Source: Mesorhizobium sp. NZP2077 (GTDB lineage Bacteria; Pseudomonadota; Alphaproteobacteria; Rhizobiales; Rhizobiaceae). Taken from it: 64,000 bases of DNA. Shown here piece by piece: positions 21,001 through 29,720 of the stretch (position 1 is the first letter of the stretch; each line of letters begins with the position of its first letter). The position numbers were made by a program, and so were the translations under genes. Under the pieces are notes generated by a model. That model made no database searches, was not told where the DNA came from, and was given only the letters and a program-made list of their open reading frames with translations. Where the stretch lies: NCBI RefSeq assembly GCF_013170805.1, contig NZ_CP051293.1, forward strand, positions 2,610,001-2,674,000, written 5' to 3'.

Positions 21001-21885
21001 CTAGTTCCCAAACGCCACCGTGTCCGTGATCTCGAAGCGTTCGGAAGCGCCGATGCGGATCATGTTCAGGCTGCCCTCGCGGGTGAAGCGGAATTCGCTT
21101 TGTCCGTCCGAACTGGCCGGGAGGCCGGCGTCGAATGAGATGACGCGGCTGCCGCCGTCGGGCCAGGTTACGGTCACGTCGGCCTTGTCGGCGCCCTTGC
21201 GGACGACGGTCGCCGCGCAGCGCTCCATAGGCTGGCCGACATAGCGCGCGCAGGGGACCTCCACGTTGCCCGGGGCAAGAGCTGCGGGCTGCGGCGGCAG
21301 GTCGGCGACGGTCTGCGTGTCGACGGTGGCGTCCTGGGCGGGGGCCGCGGGGTCGTCTCCGGTCGACGGGGTTGCGGCCGCCGCCAGTGCCAGGCCATAG
21401 GCATCCTGCATTGCGGTGTCGGCGGCGGATTTCGCCGGCGTTTCAGGAGCGGCCGGATGGGCCACATCGCCGAGCCGCGCCGTCAGGTCGGGCGCCGGTA
21501 GGCTGGGGTCGGCAGGCGTCGCGGCCTGAACTCCCGTCGGCTGGTCGGTGTCTGGCACGTGTGCCGGATTGACGGGAACGAGATAACGCGCCGGCGTCCA
21601 GCCGGTGGCTTTCGGATTGTCCGAGACAATCTTGCACCATTGATGTCCGTCAACGTCGTTGCAGCCAAGGTTGGTGACGCTCGCACCATTGGCGATGCGG
21701 GCCTCGGTCTTACCGATCGGCGAGGGCTTGGCGCGGACATTGAGCAAGTCGTCGGGGGCCAACCCGCTGACGATGGAGATGAAGGGCGTGTCTTCGGCAT
21801 GGGCAGGGAAAGCTGCCGCAAACGCCGTCAGCAACGACGGAGCGGCGATCAGCGCGTAGAGAATTGTCCGCAGGCGGCGCCTCAT
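21001..21885 (-). CDS. Secreted SH3-domain protein
   Basis: About 294 residues with a signal peptide (RRRLRTILYALIAAPSLL, cleavage near AHA). Then a bacterial SH3 domain (LNVRAKPSPIGKTEARI, then NDVDGHQWCKI and GWTPARYL), a long Ala/Pro-rich linker, and a C-terminal beta domain with two cysteines (VPCARYVGQPMERCAA and TVTWPDGGSRVI) that recurs in Mesorhizobium hypotheticals. It is probably periplasmic and may bind peptidoglycan or envelope peptides. Start uncertain: the ATG at 21885 gives the most compact signal; another lies at 21912 and the open frame reaches 21951. Confidence 0.78.
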   Translation of the reverse strand: MRRRLRTILYALIAAPSLLTAFAAAFPAHAEDTPFISIVSGLAPDDLLNVRAKPSPIGKTEARIANGASVTNLGCNDVDGHQWCKIVSDNPKATGWTPARYLVPVNPAHVPDTDQPTGVQAATPADPSLPAPDLTARLGDVAHPAAPETPAKSAADTAMQDAYGLALAAAATPSTGDDPAAPAQDATVDTQTVADLPPQPAALAPGNVEVPCARYVGQPMERCAATVVRKGADKADVTVTWPDGGSRVISFDAGLPASSDGQSEFRFTREGSLNMIRIGASERFEITDTVAFGN

Positions 21886-22055
21886 CACTTGGCTGTCGGC
21901 GATCAATTGCATTACCAAAGGCACCGCCAGAACCCGAAAACGCTGCCGCACGCGAAGCCGGTTTTATAAGCGACGGCGCGGCGCCGTGTCTACAAGCGAG
22001 ATGTTCACGCCTTTTTCAGCCCGAATGTGAAGCGTTCAGCCCGGCATCAACAAGT

Positions 22056-22814
22056 TCAGCCTGGCATGAAGCCAGTCCTGAGCGCATGCGCCCATTCCGA
22101 CCGACCCGCCTGCTCGGCTTGTCGCGCCGCCGCCTCGTGGTCGTAGTCGACGGCGATCGCCTCGAAGCGGTCGTGCTGGCCCTCGCCACCCAAGGTGACG
22201 ATGCCGTAGCGCGCATGCGGCGAACCCTGTTCGGAAACATGCGCCGGCGGGGTGTCATCGTCATAGGCGGGGCAGCCGATGCTGCCCGGATTGAAGATGA
22301 CGGGACCACCGGGGATGCGGACCAACTCCGCGCGATGGCTGTGGCCGCACAGCGCAATGCGGCAGGCCGGGTCGAGCGCCTTCAGCCGCCGCCGGATCGC
22401 CGCCAGTGGCGCGCGCACCAGCTGGCCATCGACGACCGCGTCGAGCAGATACTTTTCGTCATGGTCGGGGCGGGCATGGAAGGCGACAATACCGGCCGCG
22501 ATCTCCAGCGTCAGCGGCTGGGCAAACAGCACCGCGCGCTGCGCCTCGGTCAACCGTTCCTGCGCATAGACGTCCGAAGCCCACATGGTCTCGTCGGCCG
22601 GATCGGCGGCGACGCGGCGGTCGTGGTTGCCGCGCACCGTCGGCAGGTTCAGCGCTTCCAGCCGCTCAAACGTCTCGCGCGGCCACAGCGGGCCGGAAAC
22701 GCTGTCGCCGAGATTGACGGTGAGGTCAGCGCCGCCGCGCCGCGCCAAGTCCTCGAGCACGGCGTCGAGCGCCAGGACGTTGCCATGGATATCGGCGAGG
22801 ACGGCTATGTGCAT
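22056..22814 (-). CDS. Calcineurin-like metallophosphoesterase
   Basis: A 252-residue cytosolic phosphoesterase of the YfcE/serine-threonine-phosphatase-like superfamily. All metal-ligand motifs are present: ADIHGN (residues 7-12), LGD, GNHD and GHSH, with a later NPGSIGCP loop. Closest by pattern to small phosphodiesterase-type proteins with a HARPDHDEKY substrate loop; the substrate is unknown. GGAG precedes the ATG at six bases. It follows the ArsR gene by 56 bases on the same strand, so the two probably form an operon. Confidence 0.88.
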   Translation of the reverse strand: MHIAVLADIHGNVLALDAVLEDLARRGGADLTVNLGDSVSGPLWPRETFERLEALNLPTVRGNHDRRVAADPADETMWASDVYAQERLTEAQRAVLFAQPLTLEIAAGIVAFHARPDHDEKYLLDAVVDGQLVRAPLAAIRRRLKALDPACRIALCGHSHRAELVRIPGGPVIFNPGSIGCPAYDDDTPPAHVSEQGSPHARYGIVTLGGEGQHDRFEAIAVDYDHEAAARQAEQAGRSEWAHALRTGFMPG

Positions 22815-22870
22815 GCGGGCTCCGTGGATGATGAATGACTGGTCGGAACGGCTACCCAAGTCCTGCGAAG

Positions 22871-23227
22871 TCAGCCCAGCGCTTCGAGGTCGTGGCCGCC
22901 GACCGCCGGCAAAGCAGGGTCGTCACCAGCCGCGGCGATGACGCTGTCGAGCAGGCCGGGGAAGCGGGCGTCGAGGTCGGCGCGGCGCAGCGTGATCATG
23001 CGGTTGGTGCCGACCACTTCGGCGCGGGTGACGCCGGCCTCGCGCAATTTGGCGAGATGGTAGCTGAGATTGGTCTTGGAGCCGAGATCGAGGAACTGGC
23101 TGCAGTTCAGCGGCACGCCTTCCTTGCTGGCAAGGTAGCGCACGATGGCGAGCCGCGTCGGGTCGCCGAGCACGCCGAGCACGATGGGCAGGCTGATCTG
23201 GTCCGTATTGGGATGAGGTAACGTCAT
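22871..23227 (-). CDS. ArsR-family transcriptional regulator
   Basis: A 118-residue winged helix-turn-helix regulator. The DNA-binding region spans VLGDPTRLAIVRYLAS through SKTNLSYHLAKLREAGV, with the recognition helix at about residues 52-62. There is a single cysteine (NCSQF), so no obvious ELCVCDL-type metal site; it probably senses something else. It is divergent from an MFS pump whose start is 205 bases away, the usual layout for a repressor of that pump, and it is followed by the phosphoesterase gene. Confidence 0.87.
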   Translation of the reverse strand: MTLPHPNTDQISLPIVLGVLGDPTRLAIVRYLASKEGVPLNCSQFLDLGSKTNLSYHLAKLREAGVTRAEVVGTNRMITLRRADLDARFPGLLDSVIAAAGDDPALPAVGGHDLEALG

Positions 23228-23432
23228 GGCTGGAACCTAAGCACAGTTCGGGCCGATTTCAACGCGTCGATCCTCCTTCGCCCGTGCACGCTGTTCCCCT
23301 CTCGATACCGTTTTGGCTGACCGTGCTGACACAGGGCTGTCAGGAAGGTTCAGCTATTTTGCCCGGGCTTCATTGACATCATGCCCTGCTATGTCCAATT
23401 GTTCAATAACTTTTGAACTAAGGACACATGTC

Positions 23433-24611
23433 ATGGACAAGCGGATATTCTGGCTTGCGCTCGGATCGTTTGCGATTTCGACCGAAGGCTTCGTCATCTC
23501 CAGCCTTCTGCCCGACATCGCAAGGGATGCCGGCATCTCGATTCCACTCGCCGGCACGCTGATCACCGCCTTTGCACTCGCCTATGCGGTCGGCACGCCG
23601 ATCCTGGCGACGCTGACCGGCGAATGGGACCGGCGCCGCGTCATCCTGTGGACGCTGGTGTTCTTCGTCATCGGCAATGTCGTGGCAGCGATGAGTTCCT
23701 CCTTCGAAGTGCTTCTGATCGCTCGCATTATCATGGCGCTGTCGTCGGGCCTGTTCGCGGCGACCGCGCAGGGCACGGCGGTGGCGTTGGTCGATGACCA
23801 TCACCGGGCGCGTGCCATTGCCGTCGTCGTCGGCGGCACAACGGTGGCGGTCGCGGTCGGCGCGCCGCTCGGCGCGCTGGTCGCGGCCTTTGCCGGCTGG
23901 CGCGGCACCTTCTATGCCATTGCCGGGCTTGGCGCGCTCGCCGGCGCGATCCTGTGGTACCGGCTGCCGCGCGGCATCGTCGGCACCAAGCTGCCGCTGA
24001 AGCGGCGCCTGGCGGCGGCGATGCGGCCCGGCGTGATGCCGATCCTGTTGACCACTTTGCTGGCGCTGACCGGCGCCTTCACCGTCTTTGCCTATGTCGC
24101 GCCGCTGGCCATCGAGAGTGGCGGGCTGAGCGAGATCGCGCTGCCGGGCATGCTGCTCGCCTTTGGCGTCGGCGCCGTCATCGGCAACATTGCCGGCGGC
24201 CAGGCGGCCGATCGTTTCGGCGCCACCCGCACCGTCGGCTGGTCGCTGACGCTGAGCGCGGCCATGCTGGTGATACTGTCGGTCATCCCGACCTTCCTGC
24301 CGCAGCACATTGCCGGCCCGGCGCTGATGGCGATGATGGTGCCGTGGGGCATTGTCGGCTGGGCGTTCCCGCCGGCGCAGGCCAGCCGCATCATCAAGCT
24401 GGCGCCCGATGCCGCGCCGATCGTGCTGTCGCTAAACGGCTCGGCGCTCTATCTCGGCGTCGCGCTGGGTGCGGTGGTTGGCGGTGGCGTGCTGCGCTAC
24501 GGCGTGCCGGCTGATCTCGGCCTGGTCGCCGCTGCCTTCCCTTTGATCGGGCTCGGCATCGTGCTGGCCGGGCGGATGCTGGCGCGGCCGCTGGCGATGC
24601 CAGCGGAGTAG
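23433..24611 (+). CDS. MFS efflux transporter, DHA1 (12-helix) family
   Basis: A 392-residue inner-membrane antiporter of the AraJ/Bcr-like group. The first helix carries FAISTEGFVISSLLPDIA, typical of sugar-efflux/chloramphenicol-type DHA1 pumps, and the loop 2-3 motif reads GEWDRRRV. Twelve hydrophobic segments are spread evenly. AGGAC precedes the ATG at about eight bases; the frame is open 40 codons upstream without likeness. Divergent from the ArsR regulator, which is its likely repressor. Substrate unknown. Confidence 0.88.
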   Translation: MDKRIFWLALGSFAISTEGFVISSLLPDIARDAGISIPLAGTLITAFALAYAVGTPILATLTGEWDRRRVILWTLVFFVIGNVVAAMSSSFEVLLIARIIMALSSGLFAATAQGTAVALVDDHHRARAIAVVVGGTTVAVAVGAPLGALVAAFAGWRGTFYAIAGLGALAGAILWYRLPRGIVGTKLPLKRRLAAAMRPGVMPILLTTLLALTGAFTVFAYVAPLAIESGGLSEIALPGMLLAFGVGAVIGNIAGGQAADRFGATRTVGWSLTLSAAMLVILSVIPTFLPQHIAGPALMAMMVPWGIVGWAFPPAQASRIIKLAPDAAPIVLSLNGSALYLGVALGAVVGGGVLRYGVPADLGLVAAAFPLIGLGIVLAGRMLARPLAMPAE

Positions 24612-24644
24612 AACTTCCTGCAGATATGACTGGCGGCCGCTCGT

Positions 24645-25109
24645 TCAGCCTGGAAGAGCGGCCGCCGGCGCCTCGTAGTCCAGTGCGGCGACTTCATCCA
24701 GCATGGCGCGCAGGTCGGCGGCCCGTTGCTCGCCGACCATAGCCTCGAAGCGCTGCTGGGCAATGCTCCATAATTTCGTTGCCTCCTCGAGCTTGGCGAC
24801 GCCTTGGGGTGTCAGCCGCACCCGCTTGACGCGGCGATCGTCCTTGTCGGCGAAGGCTTCGACAAAGCCGTCACGGATCAGCGGCTTCAGCGTGTGGCCG
24901 AGCGCCGACAGATCCATGACCATCGCCTCGGCTATCGTGCCCATCGCCGGCTCGTCGCTGACCTGAATCTGGTACAGCAGGCCGAATTGCGTGCCCTTCA
25001 GGCCCGAAGGCGAGATCACATCGTCATAGAAGCGGCCGAGCTTGCGCGCAGCGCGCCGCAACGTTGCATTGTTGCAAGGGCTAAATCCCGGCATCGCAGT
25101 CTTGGTCAT
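24645..25109 (-). CDS. MarR-family transcriptional regulator
   Basis: A 154-residue dimeric winged-helix repressor. The wHTH spans GLKGTQFGLLYQI to TLKPLIRDGFVEAFADKDDRRVKRVRLT, with the DKDDRR wing that is the MarR signature (about residues 85-92). GAGGAG precedes the ATG at 25109. It is divergent from an SDR gene starting at 25296; the gap contains a perfect 16-bp palindrome and a half copy, so autoregulation and control of the SDR gene are expected. Many MarR proteins of this size sense phenolics or oxidants; a cysteine (PCNNA) lies near the N-terminus. Confidence 0.9.
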   Translation of the reverse strand: MTKTAMPGFSPCNNATLRRAARKLGRFYDDVISPSGLKGTQFGLLYQIQVSDEPAMGTIAEAMVMDLSALGHTLKPLIRDGFVEAFADKDDRRVKRVRLTPQGVAKLEEATKLWSIAQQRFEAMVGEQRAADLRAMLDEVAALDYEAPAAALPG

Positions 25110-25182
25110 CACGACTCCTCGCCGGCAAAAGTGTCCGCCGGCCTGCCGCAGAAATAGTTTCTGCCGCCTCCGTTGACAAGAT

Positions 25183-25223
25183 AGTGGCATATACCTATTT
25201 CCCGGAAAGTGGCATATGCCACT
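25183..25223. promoter_or_regulatory. Probable MarR operator pair
   Basis: A perfect 16-bp palindrome AGTGGCATATGCCACT lies at 25208-25223. A partial copy AGTGGCATATACCTAT lies at 25183-25198, exactly 25 bases earlier. Both fall in the 186-base gap between the divergent MarR and SDR genes, where a MarR dimer would block both promoters. The left half-site is identical in both copies. Confidence 0.75.
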
Positions 25224-25295
25224 AATTGGATATTAGGCGGCGGGACCGAGGGATATCGGCCTGTCTCGCCAGTCAGCAACAGAAGGAACAGGACA

Positions 25296-26090
25296 ATGAG
25301 TGGACAGACAAACAAGGGCACGGCCGTCGTCACCGGCGCTTCATCGGGCATCGGCGCGGTTTATGCGGACCGGCTGGCAGGGCAGGGTTATGATCTGGTT
25401 CTGGTGGCGCGACGCGCCGACCGGCTCGAGGAATTGGCCGAGAAGCTGCGCTACGCCTATGACCGCAAGGTCAGCTTCATCACAGCCGATCTCTCCAACG
25501 ACGATGATGTGCGCCGTGTCGAGCGGGTGATAGCAGCCGACGACAGCGTGACGCTGCTCGTCAACAATGCCGGTCTTGGCGGTGCGCAGGTCGTTGCAAC
25601 GGCGGATGCGGATGTGGCCGAGCGCATGATCAAGGTCAATGTCGTGGCGCTCACCCGCCTGACCCGTGCCGTGCTGCCGGGGCTTCTGGCGCGCAACCGC
25701 GGCGCCATCGTCAACATCGCCTCGGTGCTTGCCTATGACACCTCGTTCGGCGGCATCTACAGCGGCACCAAGGCCTATGTCGTCAACTTCACCGAAGCGC
25801 TGCATCGCGAGGTCGCCGGTACCGGCGTGAAGGTGCAAGTGGTGCTGCCGGGCGCGACGCGGACTGATTTCTGGGAACTTGCCGGCAGCGATATCGACCA
25901 GCTTCCAAAGGAAATCATCATGACGGCGGACGACATGGTCGATGCCGCCCTTGTCGGCCTGGCCAGGGGCGAAGCCGTCACAGTGCCAGCGCTTGTCGAC
26001 GCGGCCAAGCTGGACACGTTCCTCGGTGCGCGCCAGGCCTTCTACGGCAGCCTGCACGCCGACAAGCCGGCGGCGCGTTACGCGGCTTGA
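25296..26090 (+). CDS. Short-chain dehydrogenase/reductase (SDR)
   Basis: A 264-residue classical SDR with a Rossmann fold using NAD(P). The cofactor motif TGASSGIG (about residues 13-20), the NNAG motif (about 90-93) and the catalytic Ser...YxxxK (SGTKAYVVNF region; Ser in NIASV, Tyr-x-x-x-Lys as YSGTK) are all present. RRADR after the second strand suggests NADP preference. AAGGAACAGG precedes the ATG. It faces the MarR gene across a shared palindromic operator, so its expression is probably inducible by the MarR ligand, perhaps an aldehyde or quinone. Confidence 0.9.
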   Translation: MSGQTNKGTAVVTGASSGIGAVYADRLAGQGYDLVLVARRADRLEELAEKLRYAYDRKVSFITADLSNDDDVRRVERVIAADDSVTLLVNNAGLGGAQVVATADADVAERMIKVNVVALTRLTRAVLPGLLARNRGAIVNIASVLAYDTSFGGIYSGTKAYVVNFTEALHREVAGTGVKVQVVLPGATRTDFWELAGSDIDQLPKEIIMTADDMVDAALVGLARGEAVTVPALVDAAKLDTFLGARQAFYGSLHADKPAARYAA

Positions 26091-26107
26091 GGGCCATCCA
26101 TGCTTGG

Positions 26108-26288
26108 GGTTCCTCGCCCCCACGGAGTGGGGGGAGAGGTGGCTCGGCGAAGCCGAGACGGAGAGAGGGACTGGCGCAATCCTGAATGTGAACGGACCTC
26201 AAGCCTGTCTGTGAACGAACCTCAAGGAATCCTTTCCAGCCGCTGGCGCCAGCCCCCTCTCCCCCGCTATGGCGGGGGCGAGGAACCC
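26108..26288. repeat. Inverted-pair repeat with an internal direct repeat
   Basis: The arms read GGGTTCCTCGCCCCCACGGAG on the left and the complement of CCCCTCTCCCCCGCTATGGC... on the right; both end in GGGTTCCTCGCCCCC on opposite strands. Between them GTGAACGGACCTCAAG (26188-26203) is repeated as GTGAACGAACCTCAAG (26211-26226). It fills the gap between the SDR gene and the LysE remnant. No gene is seen. Confidence 0.7.
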
Positions 26289-26309
26289 AAGTCCTGCTAG
26301 GTCCGCGCC

Positions 26310-26571
26310 CTAAGCCGACCGCCACATCGGGATGATCGAGGCGGCCAGCACCAGCGCCAGCACGATGTTGAGCGCGCGCCATTGCCATTCGGTCTTGAGC
26401 AGCCGGGCCAGCACCATGCCGGCGACGCACCAGATGGACAGCGAGATGGCGGCGGTGAGGCCGAAGGTCGAGCCGAGCAGCAAGGCAAGCTGCCCCGGCC
26501 CGTCGCCAAGGGCGGCGAACGAAGCCGCCGCGCCCAGCCCCATTGCCCAGCCCTTGGGGTTCATCCACTGG
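26310..26571 (-). pseudogene. LysE-family exporter remnant, cut by an IS3-family element
   Basis: About 87 codons survive, encoding the C-terminal half of a LysE/RhtB amino-acid exporter: the family's NPK motif appears as QWMNPKGWAMG, followed by two or three hydrophobic helices (SIWCVAGMVLARLL, IVLALVLAASII). The upstream 120 or so residues of a normal LysE are missing. The break is exactly at the end of the IS at 26572, and no N-terminal half was found beyond the other IS end at 27826. Non-functional. Confidence 0.8.
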
Positions 26572-26599
26572 TGGAGTGCGCCCCCCGGGCCGGACAGGA

Positions 26600-27397
26600 T
26601 CAAGCCGCAGTTTTGACCATCTGCCGGGCGTGTTGGTCCTCGAACTGTTGTGGGCTGAGATAGCCGAGCGCTGAGTGCAATCGGCGGGTGTTGTAAGCCT
26701 CATCGATGAAGCGGGGAAGGTCCTCAGCGACGTCGGCGAAGGTTTCGTAGGCCATCGGATAGACGGCTTCGACCTTCATCGTCTTCATGAAGCTTTCCGC
26801 TTTCGCATTGTCGTAGGGATTGCCGCGCCGGCCCATTGATCCAATAAGATCGTGCTCGGCGAGAAGATTGCGGTAGAGGAGTGCGGCATATTGCGAGCCT
26901 CGATCCGAGTGATGGACGCAGCCCGGCGGTGGCTTTCGTCGTTCGATTGCCGCCTTCAATGCTGCAACGGTCAAGCGCGCGTCGATCGATCGGCCGATGG
27001 CGTAACCAACGACCTTGCGTGACCAGGCATCCAAAATGACAGCGACGTAGACGAAGCCTACCGTAATCGTCACGTAGGTTATGTCGCTCACCCAGAGCTG
27101 GTTCGGGCCGTCGGGTGTCACGTTCTTCGCCAAGTTCGGGAAGATCGGCAACTCGTGATCGCTGTCCGTAGTGGCGATGAAGCGCCGCCTAATCCTGGGC
27201 TGCAGATCATGCTCGCGCATCAACCGTCTGACCTTCTTGTGGTTGACGACGATGCCGCGCTGCCGCAGCGCCGCCTGCATGCGGCGATAGCCGTAAGCTT
27301 CGAAGCTGTCGGAGATCTCACCCATCGTCTCGACGAGCGCTGTGTCATCCACGGCGGTTTCGGGCTGATCGTAGTAGGTTGATCGCGCGATCCCCAT
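26600..27397 (-). CDS. IS3-family transposase OrfB (DDE catalytic domain)
   Basis: A 265-residue integrase-like catalytic protein. The N-terminal HTH_21-type region ([18 protein letters not shown]) is followed by the rve catalytic core with the DDE triad visible in [18 protein letters not shown] and [12 protein letters not shown], and the C-terminal [14 protein letters not shown] segment. It is uninterrupted. Its start overlaps the end of OrfA by one base at 27397; as in other IS3 elements the active transposase is probably an OrfAB fusion made by -1 frameshifting, for which GAAAAGC in OrfA is a possible slip site. Confidence 0.93.
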   Translation of the reverse strand: MGIARSTYYDQPETAVDDTALVETMGEISDSFEAYGYRRMQAALRQRGIVVNHKKVRRLMREHDLQPRIRRRFIATTDSDHELPIFPNLAKNVTPDGPNQLWVSDITYVTITVGFVYVAVILDAWSRKVVGYAIGRSIDARLTVAALKAAIERRKPPPGCVHHSDRGSQYAALLYRNLLAEHDLIGSMGRRGNPYDNAKAESFMKTMKVEAVYPMAYETFADVAEDLPRFIDEAYNTRRLHSALGYLSPQQFEDQHARQMVKTAA

Positions 27398-27747
27398 CAG
27401 CCGGCATCCTTCAGCGATGGAGACACCACCGGGCCGGTGATTACGGATGTAGTGCCGCTTCTGGGACGTGGTGCGCTTTTCAGAGCCCCCTTTAGAAACT
27501 CGATTTCCAAGGCTTGTCGGCCTACCAGCCGCTCCAGCGCTGCGATCCGCGCCTCATAGGTCTGCATCGTGTCAGCCGCCGCCACGTCCTCGTCGAAGGA
27601 GCCGGCCTCGTATTTCTGGACCCAGATGCGGATCAGGTTGCGCGGCAGTGTGTGCCGCTTGGCGAGACCATGCAGCGTCTCGCCGGAGAGGTACTCCTGC
27701 ACTACTTGACGTTTGAACTCGATGCTGTGCGTGCGATAAGTCACCAT
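27397..27747 (-). CDS. IS3-family transposase OrfA (helix-turn-helix)
   Basis: A 116-residue DNA-binding subunit with a helix-turn-helix ([17 protein letters not shown] then [20 protein letters not shown]) and a leucine-zipper-like helix ([25 protein letters not shown]) for multimerisation. Its end overlaps OrfB. The family and gene order identify an IS3-group element. Confidence 0.92.
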   Translation of the reverse strand: MVTYRTHSIEFKRQVVQEYLSGETLHGLAKRHTLPRNLIRIWVQKYEAGSFDEDVAAADTMQTYEARIAALERLVGRQALEIEFLKGALKSAPRPRSGTTSVITGPVVSPSLKDAG

Positions 27748-27974
27748 GGGCTTCCATCCTTCGAAAGCCCGGCTTCCAAGTCAATTCCGCTTGTTCAATC
27801 TGTCCGGCCCGAGGGGCGCACTCCAGTATCCGGTTCAAACTGTTACCCATCTATCGGCTGGACAGAGCGAAGCTCGACGGAGTGGGGGTCGATCTTTTTC
27901 CACCTGATTACCGCTGGCCCGGGTCTTGCCCGCCTGGTTCTGCCTGTCTTACGGCGATGCATTTGGCGAATGGC

Positions 27975-28040
27975 TTCCCCCACTCCGTCGCTGCTTCGCA
28001 GCGCCACCTCTCCCCCCTCCGGAGGGAGAGGAAAGGTGCC
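27975..28040. repeat. Palindromic repeat arm downstream of the IS
   Basis: CCCCCACTCCGTCGCTGCTTCGCAGCGCCACCTC then a CCCCTCCGGAGGGAG hairpin. It is the same style of element as 26108-26288. It occupies much of the 228 bases between the IS right end and the DHFR-like gene; the rest of this gap has no recognisable coding sequence, including no LysE N-terminus. Confidence 0.6.
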
Positions 28041-28053
28041 AAGGCCGTCCCCG

Positions 28054-28704
28054 CTACTTCCAGTTCTTCCGCCGCTCTATCTCGGCATCCGACGGTGTCT
28101 CCTGCGCGAACGAGCCGACCTTGATTTCACCCGCGCGTTCATAGGTCGCCACGATGACGCCGGTGCTTGATGTCTGCGACTTGGCAAGCTTGAAGGCTGC
28201 CGGCATTGCGCTGTTGCTGAATAGCCGCTTGCCCTTGCCCAGCAACAGCGGGAAGATCATCAGCCTGATCTCGTCGATCAGCCCGTTGGCGAGCAAGGTC
28301 TGGATCAGATTGCCCGATCCCTGGACGAGCAGGTCGGGTCCATCCTCTTGGCTGAGGCGGCGCACCGTCGCGACGATATCAGGCCCAAGCGATTGCGTGT
28401 TCTGCCATGTCAGCGAATCCGGCCGATGCGTCGCCACATATTTGGTCGCGGGGTTGAAGGCATCGGCGATCGGATCTTTCTGATAGGGCCAGTAGGCGGC
28501 GAAGATGTCGTAGGTTTTGCGGCCGAGCAGCAGGTCGAAGGGTTTGGAGAACAGTTCCTCCATTGCCGCGCCCGCTATCTCGTCGAAGTAATGGAAGGTC
28601 CAGCCGCCGAACCTGAAGCCGCCGACCGGATCCTCTTCCGGCCCGCCCGGTGCCTGCATGACGCCATCGAGGCTGACGAAGGTGGCGGCGATGATTTTTC
28701 TCAT
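28054..28704 (-). CDS. Dihydrofolate-reductase-like (RibD C-terminal) family protein
   Basis: A 216-residue protein of the RibD_C/DHFR-like superfamily, NADPH-binding and probably cytosolic. The opening RKIIAATFVSLDGVMQAPGG, the loop DLLLGRKTYDIFAAYW and the distal LLVQGSGNLIQTLL / IDEIRLMIFPLLLGKGKRLF are all diagnostic. Stand-alone members are thought to reduce pteridine- or pyrimidine-like substrates; the role is unknown. GGGAGAAG precedes the ATG at 28704; the frame is open eight codons further. Monocistronic. Confidence 0.88.
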   Translation of the reverse strand: MRKIIAATFVSLDGVMQAPGGPEEDPVGGFRFGGWTFHYFDEIAGAAMEELFSKPFDLLLGRKTYDIFAAYWPYQKDPIADAFNPATKYVATHRPDSLTWQNTQSLGPDIVATVRRLSQEDGPDLLVQGSGNLIQTLLANGLIDEIRLMIFPLLLGKGKRLFSNSAMPAAFKLAKSQTSSTGVIVATYERAGEIKVGSFAQETPSDAEIERRKNWK

Positions 28705-28822
28705 GGTCTTCTCCCTGGTTCCATCCACGCCGTCGCGGCCGGACTATGGCCCAAGGACGGCCGGCCCAAGACCATCCCGACAGGGGCCTGAGAAATTTTG
28801 AGCTGATCCGGCCATCGATGCG

Positions 28823-29667
28823 TCAACTGCCGGGTTTGGCGCCAAGTTTTTTCGACGAGAACCAGACGTCGCCGAAGATGGCCGTGGCGGTGCCGTCCGG
28901 CGCCTTGTCGCTTGTCAGCCAGATCGAGCGGCTGTGCGTCGCCTGCTCTCGCGTCGGGATCTTTGCCGCAAGATCGGCAACCGAGGCACCGAAGCAGGGG
29001 ATGAACCAGGAGCGCATGAACGGATCGCAGGCGAAGCCCTTTTCGGTACGGGTCACCATCACTGCCAGCGGGACGCGCTCGGCCGGGCGCCAGGGGAAGA
29101 TCATGCGGCCGCCGGGGCGCAGCGCCTTCAGCCATGCAGCCGGTGGGGCGACGACGCCGGCGTTGACATAGATGATGTCGGATGCCGGCAAGGGCGTGGT
29201 CACGGCATCGCCATGGACGACGGTCGCATTGCCATAGGCTTCGAGATTCTTGCGCGCCAGCGCGGCCAGCCTGTCGTCGAACTCGAAGGCGGTGACGGTG
29301 CCATCAGGCGAAACCAGCCTCGCCAGCAAGGCGGTGTAGTAGCCGGTGCCGGCGCCGATATGCGTGACGATCTCGCCGGGTTTTGGTGCCAGTTTCCCGA
29401 TCCACATGGCGTGCAGGAACGGCTCGCCATTGTTGATGCCCTTGTCGGCATCGAGCGCCACCAGCACGTGTTCTGGTAGACATGGGCCGGGTCGGCGCTC
29501 GGCGTCGTGATCTTGCCGTTGCCGGCGACGATCGTCCACGGTCCGGGGCCGAGAAAGGCCTCGCGCGGCACGCTGGCGAACACCTCCTCCAGGCGTGGGT
29601 CGGATGAGGCGGCATTAGCCGCCATCAGCCGGGCGTAGAATCTCCTGATGTCTTCAATGTTGCTCAT
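28823..29667 (-). pseudogene. pcm: Protein-L-isoaspartate O-methyltransferase, frameshifted
   Basis: The gene would encode about 280 residues that repair isoaspartyl damage by methylating it with S-adenosylmethionine. The first part (MSNIEDIRRFYARLMAANA through PAHVYQN, from 29667) is in one frame; the continuation (LVALDADKGINNGEP, then the SAM motif THIGAGTGYYTALLARLV) is in another. The frames meet at about 29465-29475, where a net loss of one base (or gain of two) would explain the break. Both halves are otherwise intact and conserved, so this is either a recent mutation or a base error. The product is non-functional as written. Confidence 0.85.
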
Positions 29668-29720
29668 GACGCCAGGATGATAGCGCGATTTGGCGGTTTG
29701 TCTCGCGATCGGATGGAACT

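Larger units (their letters stand above)
26572..27825 (-). mobile_element. IS3-family insertion sequence, 1254 bp
   Basis: Bounded by 27-bp terminal inverted repeats at 26572-26598 and 27799-27825 that match at all but about two positions and begin with the TG...CA ends typical of IS3 elements (TGGAGTGCGCCCC...). It carries two overlapping frames, OrfA and OrfB, on the minus strand, with an intact DDE transposase. No clear target-site duplication is seen: the left flank ends CCACTGG and the right begins GTATCC. It may be active for transposase, but the insertion site has been rearranged. Confidence 0.92.

Noticed and set aside
20808..21011. A 67-codon minus-strand frame over the tandem array
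   Set aside because: It only translates the 8-bp repeat (LLPYYPTT steps) and has no ribosome site.
26310..26603. A complete LysE-like gene of 97 codons starting within the IS
   Set aside because: Its first 10 or so codons are encoded by the IS terminal repeat; the protein lacks the N-terminal helices of a real LysE.
27514..28170. Plus-strand frame spanning the IS end and the region beyond
   Set aside because: It runs antisense to OrfA, crosses the IS border and a palindromic repeat, and has no family likeness; not a LysE N-terminus.
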